A stretch of 64,000 nucleotides of DNA from positions 1-64,000 of the forward strand of contig NZ_JAJUXH010000012.1 of assembly GCF_021390245.1 (NCBI RefSeq). Direction: 5' to 3'. Source of the DNA: Dyadobacter sp. CY323 (GTDB lineage: Bacteria; Bacteroidota; Bacteroidia; Cytophagales; Spirosomataceae). Position numbers and translations under genes: made by a program. Positions 16,841 to 25,272 of this stretch are shown here, piece by piece. The number at the start of each line of letters is the position of its first letter. The first letter of the stretch is position 1. The notes beneath the pieces are model-generated. The model had not been told where the DNA came from and searched no databases. It saw only the letters and a list, made by a program, of their open reading frames with translations.

Positions 16841-18244
16841 TTAAAATGTTAAGATAAATTCGCTGCCTTTTCCCGGCTCGCTGATCACATTGATTTTCCC
16901 GCCATGTTTCTCCACGACTTGCCGAACATAAGCCAACCCTAACCCAAACCCTTTCACTGCGTGCAGATTACCCGTAGGAACCCGGAAAAAGCGTTCGAAC
17001 ACCGCATTTTGATACATTTTCTCAATCCCGATCCCATTATCCGCCACCGCCAGTTGCCAGCCTTCCGCCTCTTCCCTGAATTTGAAACAAACCGTCACCT
17101 TCTCATAGGAATAGTTTATTGCATTGTCAATCAAGTTATTAAGTACATTACTGAAATGGATTTTATCCACCGAAACCATCGCGTCTGAGGGAATATTTAA
17201 ATCAAAATCAACTGGTTTGCCAGCTTTTACCCGATAATTACTGACCAGATTATCAACCATTTCAGCCAGATTTACCGGTTCGCGGTACAGATCCATTTCC
17301 CGCTTTTCTTCTACGGCAAGATTCAGCACTTTATCTACGAGTTCAGAAAGCCGGGTCAGGTTGGTTTGAGAGATCGCGAGATAACTTTGCGTTTTGGCAG
17401 GATCGTTCAATACACCGAAATGCATCAAAGCCTCCACCGCCGCAGTTATCGTCGCAATCGGCGTTTTCAGCTCGTGGGTTATGTTATTAATGAAATCGTT
17501 CTTTATTTCTGACAGCTTTTTTTGTTTCAAAATTATTTTCAACATCAAAACAAAACAGCCCGTGGTCATGATGAGCAACATCACAGACCCACCCAGCAGC
17601 CAGCTCATTCTTCGGAGCAGATAAGGCACGGGGGTTTCAAATGAAGCCTGCACAAATAGATGCTTTACCGGATTGACAGGCAACGGAATGGTCCTGAGCA
17701 GCCCATCTGCCTTGGCGCGGTACCTGCGGCTGTCGAAAATCATCACATTGTTTTTCTCCTTTTTGGGAAGAATATAAAGCGTATCGAGCGAAAATGGCGC
17801 ATCGATCAAACGTCTGGCCAATTCTGCCTGATAAGCACTTTTGATCTTCGTTAAATCCACCTGGTCACCTTCCTTCCAGCCTTTGATAAGCATTCCCGAA
17901 ATGCGACGTGCAAGTGTATCCTCGGCATTTCCATTCATTTTGCCGGCAACCGAATCTTCTCCTGATTTATAAAAGAAACGGGTTTCATCGGGTGTTTGAG
18001 AATCAAATCTGCGGATCACCACCCTACGTTCCCTATCCGATTTGCCGCGGGTTTGGCCAAACATCCGGTCCGCTTTCGCAATCTGCTGGCCTTCGACGAC
18101 CTGGAACAAAGCATCCTGCACATGTTGGGAAAACTGCTGACGGTTTAATACATACGTTGTCCAAAGCCAGTACCCTTGAAACGCATTGATCGCCACAATG
18201 CAAATCGTCATCAGCCAGAATATAGTCCGTATCCGTTGGTTCAT
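16841..18244 (-). CDS. Membrane sensor histidine kinase, RprX-like
   Basis: A 467-residue kinase. Two membrane segments (about 8-29 and 215-238) flank a periplasmic sensor region of about 185 residues. The H-box NITHELKTPIATI puts the phospho-accepting His at 257. The N-box LNNLIDNAINYSYE, the G1 motif VADNGIGI and the GFGLGLAYVRQVV box form a complete HATPase. It is first in an operon with the OmpR-type regulator. Direct repeats of TTTAACAC type at 18287-18306, about 43 bases before the ATG, suggest autoregulation. Confidence 0.93.
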   Translation of the reverse strand: MNQRIRTIFWLMTICIVAINAFQGYWLWTTYVLNRQQFSQHVQDALFQVVEGQQIAKADRMFGQTRGKSDRERRVVIRRFDSQTPDETRFFYKSGEDSVAGKMNGNAEDTLARRISGMLIKGWKEGDQVDLTKIKSAYQAELARRLIDAPFSLDTLYILPKKEKNNVMIFDSRRYRAKADGLLRTIPLPVNPVKHLFVQASFETPVPYLLRRMSWLLGGSVMLLIMTTGCFVLMLKIILKQKKLSEIKNDFINNITHELKTPIATITAAVEALMHFGVLNDPAKTQSYLAISQTNLTRLSELVDKVLNLAVEEKREMDLYREPVNLAEMVDNLVSNYRVKAGKPVDFDLNIPSDAMVSVDKIHFSNVLNNLIDNAINYSYEKVTVCFKFREEAEGWQLAVADNGIGIEKMYQNAVFERFFRVPTGNLHAVKGFGLGLAYVRQVVEKHGGKINVISEPGKGSEFILTF

Positions 18245-18286
18245 ATCAATGCAAAACTACGTGTTGCCCGATGTGAATTACAACGC

Positions 18287-18349
18287 TTTAACACTGTTTA
18301 ACACTAACCCCTGGCCCCACCAACTCTCCAACACGATTTAACCCTAATT
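18287..18349. promoter_or_regulatory. Direct-repeat sites before the two-component operon
   Basis: TTTAACACTG (18287-18296) is followed at once by TTTAACACTA (18297-18306), a 10-base direct repeat with one-helical-turn spacing as used by OmpR-family dimers. A second 20-base site (18330-18349) differs at only 2 of 20 positions from the site at 19223-19242 before the GLPGLI operon. Binding by the neighbouring regulator is inferred. Confidence 0.5.
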
Positions 18350-18365
18350 GGCAGTAATGGCTTTC

Positions 18366-18893
18366 CTATTGGAGAGGCTTTAAATCGCAATACATCAATT
18401 GTGTTTTTTCCTGATCGTTTTTCGGTTTTAGCAGGCAAAATTGCTGATCCTCATAAAACCGGATTTTAGTTGTGTAGGCATCAACCAACATAAATCGGCA
18501 CCCGGTTCGGTTATTGTGTACAAAAAGTAATTTGAGATAATCTAAAATGCGTGGGCCAAAGCGAAGACCCTGAAATTTTTCACTTACTGCAAGTCGCCCC
18601 ACTTTCACCGCGGGATAACTCTTATGCATTTTAGCTCTTGGAATCGATTTTCTTGCCTTATTAAATTGATTATTACTTGGGAAATCGTCAAGCGAAATTT
18701 TATCGTTCTGAACGGAAAAATAAGCGATCGTGTCCGTCTCCGTTTCAACCAGATAAGTAACTGCTAAATGCTCCCGAAGATAAAACCTGGCGTCGTTGTG
18801 AAGAAATTCATTCAAATCAGGATCACCACAATCAAACGGTTTAAGCTGATAGTCAATGGTCAGACGGTTGATTACGAAGTCATTCCGATCCAT
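18366..18893 (-). CDS. GNAT-family acetyltransferase, probable toxin
   Basis: A 175-residue GNAT protein. It has the beginning common to TacT/AtaT-type toxins (INRLTIDYQLKPFDCGDPDL then NEFLHNDA), which marks the module type. The acetyl-CoA loop region is KVGRLAVSEKFQGLRFGPRI (about 96-115). TacT-like enzymes acetylate charged tRNAs and block translation. Its ATG follows the stop of a 52-residue partner with no gap, the usual antitoxin-toxin order. The pair is inserted between the two-component promoter and the GLPGLI operon. Confidence 0.8.
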   Translation of the reverse strand: MDRNDFVINRLTIDYQLKPFDCGDPDLNEFLHNDARFYLREHLAVTYLVETETDTIAYFSVQNDKISLDDFPSNNQFNKARKSIPRAKMHKSYPAVKVGRLAVSEKFQGLRFGPRILDYLKLLFVHNNRTGCRFMLVDAYTTKIRFYEDQQFCLLKPKNDQEKTQLMYCDLKPLQ

Positions 18894-19052
18894 TTAGAAA
18901 TTCGATCGGGCTTTGAACAGTTCGAAGTTCTTTTTCAGTCGCTCTTTTTCATCCGGAGAAATCTGTTGCTTTTGAGAAACCTCTAAGTTCTTCCGAAACC
19001 GCACTGCCTCCGCTCCTTTCAAGACAGGCGTTTCTTTTATTGGTCTGGCCAT
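18894..19052 (-). CDS. Small antitoxin-like partner of the GNAT protein
   Basis: About 52 residues from the ATG at 19052 (MARPIKETPVLKGAEAVRF). A longer frame to 19094 exists but starts in AT-rich leader sequence. The protein is short, highly charged and helical (PDEKERLKKNFELFKARS). Its TAA abuts the toxin ATG directly. It is shorter than DUF1778 antitoxins and I cannot assign it to a named family. The antitoxin role is inferred from operon position. Confidence 0.7.
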   Translation of the reverse strand: MARPIKETPVLKGAEAVRFRKNLEVSQKQQISPDEKERLKKNFELFKARSNF

Positions 19053-19222
19053 GATCAATTTGTTTATGTAAGTTTCGGTTGTGCAAAAGTACAAACATCT
19101 CGTGTAATAAAAGCCAGATACCTTCCGTCCTTGGTAATTGATACCCGCCTTTTAATCAGTTGAATTAAAAACTCAACCGAATCAATTCAAATTTAACCTG
19201 TTCATCACCCCTCAGCCGACCT

Positions 19223-19242
19223 AACACTATTTAACACTAATT
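19223..19242. promoter_or_regulatory. Direct-repeat site before the GLPGLI operon
   Basis: The 20-base sequence AACACTATTTAACACTAATT contains two TAACACT-type half sites spaced 10 bases apart. It lies about 60 bases upstream of the GLPGLI start. It matches the site at 18330-18349 at 18 of 20 positions and the half sites at 18287-18306, which links this operon to the two-component system. The remaining bases of the 250-base gap show nothing else distinct. Confidence 0.5.
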
Positions 19243-19302
19243 ACCAGTGCCTTACATACCATTGCCTGACCTTTGATTCGTCAATTTAAACAAGCGAATC
19301 TT

Positions 19303-20082
19303 ATGAAAATTCAGGCAATTATTGTGTCCCTGCTCTTGGTAGCGATCGTTGAAAGTTACGGGCAATCGTCCGGACAAATTAACTACGAAGTTGTGCGAAA
19401 AGTGGATCCGGCGGGGATTCGGATTATGATTAATGGAGAGCAGGTCAAGCCCGGCGATCCGAATTTTCCGGCCGATATACCGGATACGCGAACATTTGGT
19501 CAGAAAGTGCTTTTTACGCCCAATTTTGTCAGGGAAAACCGAGACGAACAGAATGCGGTAGTCAGACGGACCGTCGCAGACGGCAATAGCGCCGCGCCGC
19601 AAAACACCAACATGGGACGACCTTTCGAAGAGCAGGTTTTTGTGGACGTAGTAGGCCAAAAAGTGATTTCACTGCTCACGGTCGGCAAGGATAAAGATGC
19701 CAAAACCTACAAAAGCGAATCCCCGATTCAACGCATTAGCGGCTGGCAGCCAACCGATCAGACTAAAAAAATTGCAGGTTACACCTGTAAAAAATCGACG
19801 GTTGAATTCAAAAAAGAAACCTACTCCGTTTGGGTTACAACCGAGTTGCCGCTGACCTACTCCCCCATTCCCGACCTGACCCCTGAAAAAGGCGTTGCAT
19901 TACTGATCGAAGGCAGTCGCGAACAATTTAAGGCAACAAAAGTGACCCTGGAAAATATCGACCCAAAATCCGTACAACCTGACGCGCAGGCGGAAACCGT
20001 CCCCAAAGAAAAACTGGCCGACATCCGAGAAAAAGCGCTCGCCGATTTCAGGCAAAAAATGATGATGGGAGAAGGAAATTGA
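19303..20082 (+). CDS. GLPGLI-family secreted protein
   Basis: A 259-residue protein starting at ATG 19303 with a clean signal peptide (about 1-20, ending VESYGQS). The family core is recognisable: QINYEVVRKVDP near the N-terminus, KKIAGYTCKKSTVEFKKETY and SVWVTTELPLTYSPIPDL. The namesake GLPGLI sequence is degenerate (GVALLIEG). Function is unknown. In Bacteroidota these genes often sit just upstream of an outer-membrane barrel protein, as here, with 21 bases between the two genes. Confidence 0.85.
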   Translation: MKIQAIIVSLLLVAIVESYGQSSGQINYEVVRKVDPAGIRIMINGEQVKPGDPNFPADIPDTRTFGQKVLFTPNFVRENRDEQNAVVRRTVADGNSAAPQNTNMGRPFEEQVFVDVVGQKVISLLTVGKDKDAKTYKSESPIQRISGWQPTDQTKKIAGYTCKKSTVEFKKETYSVWVTTELPLTYSPIPDLTPEKGVALLIEGSREQFKATKVTLENIDPKSVQPDAQAETVPKEKLADIREKALADFRQKMMMGEGN

Positions 20083-20103
20083 TACATCACAGAATTGTTA
20101 GCC

Positions 20104-22770
20104 ATGAAAATTTTAATATTAACACTACTTTTTGTCTGTATTGCGACAGGGGTGTCAGGTCAAAATTCAAATTTAAAACTAGAAATATCAGGTACCGTGC
20201 TGGATTCGGCAAGTCTCAAACCACTCCGTACCGCATCGGTCTCACTTCTGGCCGCGCGCGACTCTGCGTACATGGTGGCAACAGTAACAGACGGCAGCGG
20301 CCAGTTTAGGCTTAAAAACGTCCCTCCCGGAAATTACAGACTACTGGTAACGTTTATAGGTTATCGTAATGCGTCAAAACTGGTAATTGCGCAGGAAATC
20401 CCGCAGGTGAAAGCAGACACGATCTGGATGAACGAGCAGGGAAATCAGCTCAATGAGGTTGTCATCAAACAGGAAAGTGCGCCGGTAACCATCAAACAGG
20501 ATACCATTGAATTCAACGCGGGAGCTTTTAAAACAGAACCGAATGCGCAGGTAGAAGAACTGCTAAAAAAGTTGCCCGGAATAGAGGTTGCGCGGGACGG
20601 AAGCATCCGGGCCAACGGACAGGCTGTGAACAAAGTACTGGTGGATGGAAAGCCATTTTTTGGCAACGACCCAAAAATAGCGACGCGCAATCTCCCTGCC
20701 GGAATCGTGGATAAAGTACAGGTTTTCGATCAGTCATCGGACCAGTCGCAGTTCTCCGGGATCGACGATGGCAACCGGGAGCGAACCATTAACATTACCA
20801 TCAAAAAAGACAAAGGAAAAGGGTATTTCGGTCAGAATGCCGCTGGAATTGGGAATGCTGCGCGGTACCTCGGGAGGCTGAATGTGAACCGTTTTAATAA
20901 CGGGAATGGTGGCCAGGGAAAGCAATTGTCAATAGTCGGGCAGGCTAACAATCTGAACCAGCAAAATTTCACATTGGCGGACGGAAGCCTGCCCGGCCAG
21001 GGCGCCGGCGCGGGCGGACCGGTACTCATGGGCGAACCGGGTTCCGGGGGACAGGATTTCAATCTCACGCCTTCCAACATTACCGAAGTAAAAGCCGCCG
21101 GAATCAATTACCGGAGCGAGGGCGCGAAGCTGCGTTGGGGAAAACGAGCTGAAATGGCGTCCAGTTATTTTGTAAATCAGGCCATTACGACGACTGATCA
21201 AAAAAGCAGACGTGAAAACGTCCTTCCCGGCCAATCTTTTTTCACGGATCAGACGAACTATAACCGCAATAAAGTGACCAGCCACCGTTTCAACGGCCGG
21301 TTCGATTTTCAGCTCGATTCGCTCACAAGTCTCCGCATTTCGCCCACCATTTCGTGGCAAAAAACCAGCTATAACAGTTTGAACAACAGTCTTTCCAGGC
21401 AACAATCCGGAGATTCGCTCAACTCGGGAAATACAAAGTATGATTTGAATGGCAATGCATTCTCGGGTTATAATAATCTTTTACTCATGCGCAAATTCCG
21501 AAAAGAAGGCAGGACATTCTCCGCAAATCTGAATTCGGTTTTGAGTAACGGAAAAAGCATCGCCTACAACCGTTCATTCAACACATTTCATGATTCGACC
21601 AAAAGTATCGCATGGAATGAGCGGCTCGATCAGCGAAATAACCAGAACAATGATGCACTCCAAAATACATTAACTTTTTCATTTACAGAACCTTTGTCGC
21701 TCAACAAAAAACTGGAATTGAAATACGCATTCATTCAGAATCTCAACCGGCAATCCCGCCAGGTTTTTGATAAAAATGCTGAAAATGAACTGTATAACCT
21801 GCCAGACTCATCCCTGAGCAACCGATTTACTGGATTATTCTCAGCGCATCGGGCGGGCGCGGGATTGCAGATAAAGAGATTAAGATACGGCTACACCTTT
21901 GGGCTTGATTTTCAACAGTCCAAACTGTCCGCGGATAACCTCACTACGGATTTACTGATCACAAAAAATTACACACATTTACTCCCTTATGCACTTTTCA
22001 GCTATACTTTCCCAGGGAACCGGAATGTAAGATTACAGTATCGGACGCGGATCACAGCTCCATCAGCCACGCAGTTGCAACCGGTCGCAGATAATAGTAA
22101 CCCATTGAATATCAGGATCGGAAATCCATCGCTGCGTCCCGAATATTACAATACGATCACCTTCACCTACAATGGTTCTACCCAGGCCGGCCAAAAAAGT
22201 TTGTTTATTTCGGGAAGCCTGAATTTGAGCGAGAATCGCATTAACTCGGCGACAATGCTGACCAATAATGGCCAGCGAATTTCACAACCGATAAATACAA
22301 AAGGATATCGCGCATTCAACAGTTTCCTGGCATGGAGCCAGCGCATTAATCCATTAAAACTGACTGTAAGTATCAACACGAATGCCAATTTGACCCAAAA
22401 CATCAGCCCGATCAATGATCACGATAATGTGTCAAAAACGACTACGCTCGCCCAGGGATTAAGAGTGCAGTCCAATTACAATGGTAGAATAGATTTCGGT
22501 ATAATGGGCAGGATCAGCTACCAGCAGGCCAGGTATTCGCTTCTTTCTCAACAAAATACGAAATACTGGTCCCAATATGCGACGGCCGATATCCATTGGC
22601 AGTTACCGTTCCATCTTAGCATTACCACCAACCTCACCTACACTGCTACTTCCGGACGAGCGGCGGGATATAACCAGCAGTTCACGTTATGGAATGCGGT
22701 TATTTCGAAACAATTCCTGAAAGGTCGCCAGGGGGAAGTATGTTTGCAGGTTTTTGACATTTTAAACTAA
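20104..22770 (+). CDS. Outer-membrane beta-barrel protein with early stop
   Basis: An 888-residue protein from ATG 20104. It has a signal peptide (1-20), a carboxypeptidase-regulatory-like domain (about 28-110, SGTVLDSASLKPLRTASV, GNYRLLVTFIGY), a plug-like region (about 115-240, EELLKKLPGIEVARDG, VNKVLVDGKPFFGNDP) and a long C-terminal barrel. It is a TonB-receptor relative lacking an obvious TonB box. The TAA at 22768-22770 falls in VFDILN-stop. Translation beyond it continues for 38 codons that look like the normal end of the barrel, so this copy appears to have lost its last beta-strand. CAA to TAA, a single C-to-T change, would explain it. Confidence 0.85.
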   Translation: MKILILTLLFVCIATGVSGQNSNLKLEISGTVLDSASLKPLRTASVSLLAARDSAYMVATVTDGSGQFRLKNVPPGNYRLLVTFIGYRNASKLVIAQEIPQVKADTIWMNEQGNQLNEVVIKQESAPVTIKQDTIEFNAGAFKTEPNAQVEELLKKLPGIEVARDGSIRANGQAVNKVLVDGKPFFGNDPKIATRNLPAGIVDKVQVFDQSSDQSQFSGIDDGNRERTINITIKKDKGKGYFGQNAAGIGNAARYLGRLNVNRFNNGNGGQGKQLSIVGQANNLNQQNFTLADGSLPGQGAGAGGPVLMGEPGSGGQDFNLTPSNITEVKAAGINYRSEGAKLRWGKRAEMASSYFVNQAITTTDQKSRRENVLPGQSFFTDQTNYNRNKVTSHRFNGRFDFQLDSLTSLRISPTISWQKTSYNSLNNSLSRQQSGDSLNSGNTKYDLNGNAFSGYNNLLLMRKFRKEGRTFSANLNSVLSNGKSIAYNRSFNTFHDSTKSIAWNERLDQRNNQNNDALQNTLTFSFTEPLSLNKKLELKYAFIQNLNRQSRQVFDKNAENELYNLPDSSLSNRFTGLFSAHRAGAGLQIKRLRYGYTFGLDFQQSKLSADNLTTDLLITKNYTHLLPYALFSYTFPGNRNVRLQYRTRITAPSATQLQPVADNSNPLNIRIGNPSLRPEYYNTITFTYNGSTQAGQKSLFISGSLNLSENRINSATMLTNNGQRISQPINTKGYRAFNSFLAWSQRINPLKLTVSINTNANLTQNISPINDHDNVSKTTTLAQGLRVQSNYNGRIDFGIMGRISYQQARYSLLSQQNTKYWSQYATADIHWQLPFHLSITTNLTYTATSGRAAGYNQQFTLWNAVISKQFLKGRQGEVCLQVFDILN

Positions 22771-22887
22771 AACAAAAGTTTGGTCAGGAATACGGCGGAA
22801 TCTTACATAGAAGATGTGGAGAGCCGGGTTTTGAGGCGCTATTTTTTGATAAGTTTAGTCTATAATTTGAGAAAATTCGGGATCTGA
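22771..22887 (+). pseudogene. Detached C-terminal end of the barrel gene
   Basis: In frame with the barrel gene and directly after its TAA, 38 sense codons run to a TGA at 22885-22887. They read NKSLVRNTAESYIEDVE, then RVLRRYFLISLVYNLRKFG, the expected last segment of this barrel family, ending in an aromatic-rich strand. It is untranslated unless the TAA is read through or is a sequence error. Confidence 0.7.
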
Positions 22888-22906
22888 GCGTGTGGTTTCC
22901 CTCTGA

Positions 22907-24442
22907 TCATTTCGTAAAACCCCGTTCCGTTTTACTATAATCAAAATACCGATATTTCCCCAAAACACTCATTTCAAGTGACAGCGCGTAGATTCCCCAG
23001 GGATATCGGATCTCTGTCTTGATCGTTTCCTTTTTCATTTTACCCATTGCATTGCCAGGTTTTTTCAGGATTTCCGAGATGATCCGGCCGTCCATTTGGG
23101 GTGGAATCGGCAGATCATAGATATTTAGAATAGTGGGGACAATATCAATGTTGGAAGTTGGCAAATCCGTAGAAACCGAGTTTTTGAAATCCGGCCCTTT
23201 TGCAAAAAGCGCAATGTGGATTTCGTACGGACTGGATCCGCCGTGTCCCGCTTTTCCTTTTACATAGTCCGTTCCCGCGAAACCTTTGTCATTTTTATGG
23301 TCATTCCAATCCATTGCGACCAGGATATCCCCGGTTCGCTGCGGATGGTTCACATGAATCGCATCAAAAGAAAGCGTTCCTTCCACCCAGCCTTGCGTAT
23401 CTCCCTCGGTTTTTGCTTTTGTAAAAATCGCCCCGATCCATTCCTCTTTATGCAATGCCGAAACGATCTTCTGAATCTTTTCAGGATCGTGGTTTTTCAC
23501 ATAGATACTGCCTTCTGCAAGCACCACATCGTCTGAATTTTTATCTCGTTTCAAACCTTCCTGGATCAGAAAATCGGTCAGGCTCACACTTCCTACCTGC
23601 GTCACAAATCCGTGATCCGTAGAGATGATGATGTTGAACTGTTCCGTCAGCTTCTGCACCTGCAATGCCTGCACGACCCTGCCGAATTGCTCGTCGACAA
23701 ATCTGAGGGCTTCGACAGCCTCGGGCGAGCCGATACCATTTGCATGTGCCGCCCCGTCAGGATCTGAAAGCCAAATTGCACTCACAAGCGGTCCATTTTC
23801 CATCAGTCCGTATTTCAGCAATGCATCCGTCACCCATTTATGCCGACCAGAACCGTCAGAATCTGCCGTGGGTATTTCACCAAGATCATCGATCAACCGA
23901 GATTTGAACGTTTCTGGCAGGATTAGCCCGGGATTAACAATCGGGCCGCCGCGTACTTTATGATTTTGCAAAAAGGCTTGTCCTGTCGTTCCTGAGCTAA
24001 AAACCATCAACTTTTCTCCCGCAGCTTGCAAAACTTCTCCCAAAGAAACGGCAGTAAGCAGCGAATCTTCAGTGGCAGTGACTTTGATCAAATCTTCGTA
24101 AGTAGTACCAATGCTTTTGGCAGAATCGACCGCCGGAAAGTATACCGCATTTCCCAATATCCCGTGCGTTCCCGGATATGAGCCAGTTGCATACGAAGCA
24201 GAATTCACACGTGTAACTGTCGGAAAAACGCTGTGGTGGTGTTTCCCAAAACAAGCCGTTTCCTTAAAAGCAAAGAGGTTCGGCATTTGTTCCGGCGTAA
24301 TGTAATCCGGCCGCAATCCGTCAAAAAAGAAAATTAAAGTCCTGTTTTTGGATTTTTGGGAAGTCGCCTTTGGTTTATTCTGGCCAAATGCGCCGAATGA
24401 AACGTGAAAAGCAATGACTACCGTGATAAAAATACTTTTCAT
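22907..24442 (-). CDS. Secreted type I phosphodiesterase/nucleotide pyrophosphatase
   Basis: A 511-residue alkaline-phosphatase-superfamily enzyme with signal peptide (about 1-20). The first metal-binding Asp is in FFFDGLRPDYITP. The nucleophile Thr lies in FPTVTRVNSASYATG. STDHGFVTQVG and GKAGHGGSSPYEIH supply later metal ligands. This is the NPP/autotaxin-like set for hydrolysing phosphodiester or pyrophosphate bonds. The natural substrate cannot be read from sequence. It is followed on the same strand by nothing closer than the convergent barrel gene and is preceded by a propeller protein 14 bases away. Confidence 0.85.
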   Translation of the reverse strand: MKSIFITVVIAFHVSFGAFGQNKPKATSQKSKNRTLIFFFDGLRPDYITPEQMPNLFAFKETACFGKHHHSVFPTVTRVNSASYATGSYPGTHGILGNAVYFPAVDSAKSIGTTYEDLIKVTATEDSLLTAVSLGEVLQAAGEKLMVFSSGTTGQAFLQNHKVRGGPIVNPGLILPETFKSRLIDDLGEIPTADSDGSGRHKWVTDALLKYGLMENGPLVSAIWLSDPDGAAHANGIGSPEAVEALRFVDEQFGRVVQALQVQKLTEQFNIIISTDHGFVTQVGSVSLTDFLIQEGLKRDKNSDDVVLAEGSIYVKNHDPEKIQKIVSALHKEEWIGAIFTKAKTEGDTQGWVEGTLSFDAIHVNHPQRTGDILVAMDWNDHKNDKGFAGTDYVKGKAGHGGSSPYEIHIALFAKGPDFKNSVSTDLPTSNIDIVPTILNIYDLPIPPQMDGRIISEILKKPGNAMGKMKKETIKTEIRYPWGIYALSLEMSVLGKYRYFDYSKTERGFTK

Positions 24443-24456
24443 ATGAGTTTGCTGGG

Positions 24457-25263
24457 TTACCTGATTTCCGAAATAGTGACCGTATTCGCAGCGCGATTGA
24501 TCCCATACAGCAACACTTTGTCTTTCACGGTATGGTCAATAGCAATCCCCTGACCCTGGATCGGCGACGGAAGCGTCCCGACGTATTCCAGCGTATATCC
24601 GGACTTCGGAATTTTTAATGCATATATTTCTTCCCGATCGTGCCCCGTGCAATACAGAATGTCATTACCACCCCACGATCCGCCTGAATTGCTTTTTGGC
24701 GTGAACAGATCGATCAGGTTCTTTGGAAAAACCCAGGCTTCCAGCTGTCTCCACTCCATATCATACTTCACCAGCGATGTCCAGCGCACGTCCCTGCCCT
24801 CGCTCGCATCCTTCCCTGCATAATGCGCAAAACCGATCCACCAAAAACCATCTTTCTGATCGATCCAGGTTAAAGAACCATGTTGTGCAATTCCAAAGCT
24901 ATGGGTGTCAACGTGTTTCATCGCATTCACATCAAATATCTCCACCGAACTCGCCATCGGGATTTCGGGGTAGTTGGAGTTGGCACAATACAATTTCCCT
25001 TTAATGACCACGCCGCTGTTCAAATGCTTGATACCTTCCTTCGAACCATCCCAGGTCGCGATCAGCTTACCGTCGTGCTTCCCATATTTACTGATCGTAC
25101 TATTATTGATCACATAAAAGTGCTTTTCATCGACAGCCACAGCCTGTTTTGCCTCCGTAACCTGAAACTTCCGGAGCTCGGTGACCGTCTGGGCGTGAGA
25201 TGCAAATCCCGCGAATGCTATGATGGAGAGAAAAAGAATGCGGGGGAGGTTCATGAAGTTCAT
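24457..25263 (-). CDS. Secreted beta-propeller-like protein of unknown function
   Basis: 268 residues (or 265 from the ATG at 25254). A signal peptide (ending FASHAQ) is followed by repeated blades such as AVDEKHFYVINNSTISKYGK, GVVIKGKLYCANSNYPEIP and GGNDILYCTGHDREEIYALK, typical of a small propeller. GHDREE and WWIGFAHYAGK recur in related secreted proteins of unknown role. It stands between the PQQ-type dehydrogenase (9 bases away) and the phosphodiesterase on the same strand, so all three may form one transcript for extracytoplasmic catabolism. Confidence 0.65.
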   Translation of the reverse strand: MNFMNLPRILFLSIIAFAGFASHAQTVTELRKFQVTEAKQAVAVDEKHFYVINNSTISKYGKHDGKLIATWDGSKEGIKHLNSGVVIKGKLYCANSNYPEIPMASSVEIFDVNAMKHVDTHSFGIAQHGSLTWIDQKDGFWWIGFAHYAGKDASEGRDVRWTSLVKYDMEWRQLEAWVFPKNLIDLFTPKSNSGGSWGGNDILYCTGHDREEIYALKIPKSGYTLEYVGTLPSPIQGQGIAIDHTVKDKVLLYGINRAANTVTISEIR

Positions 25264-25272
25264 TGGGAAGAG

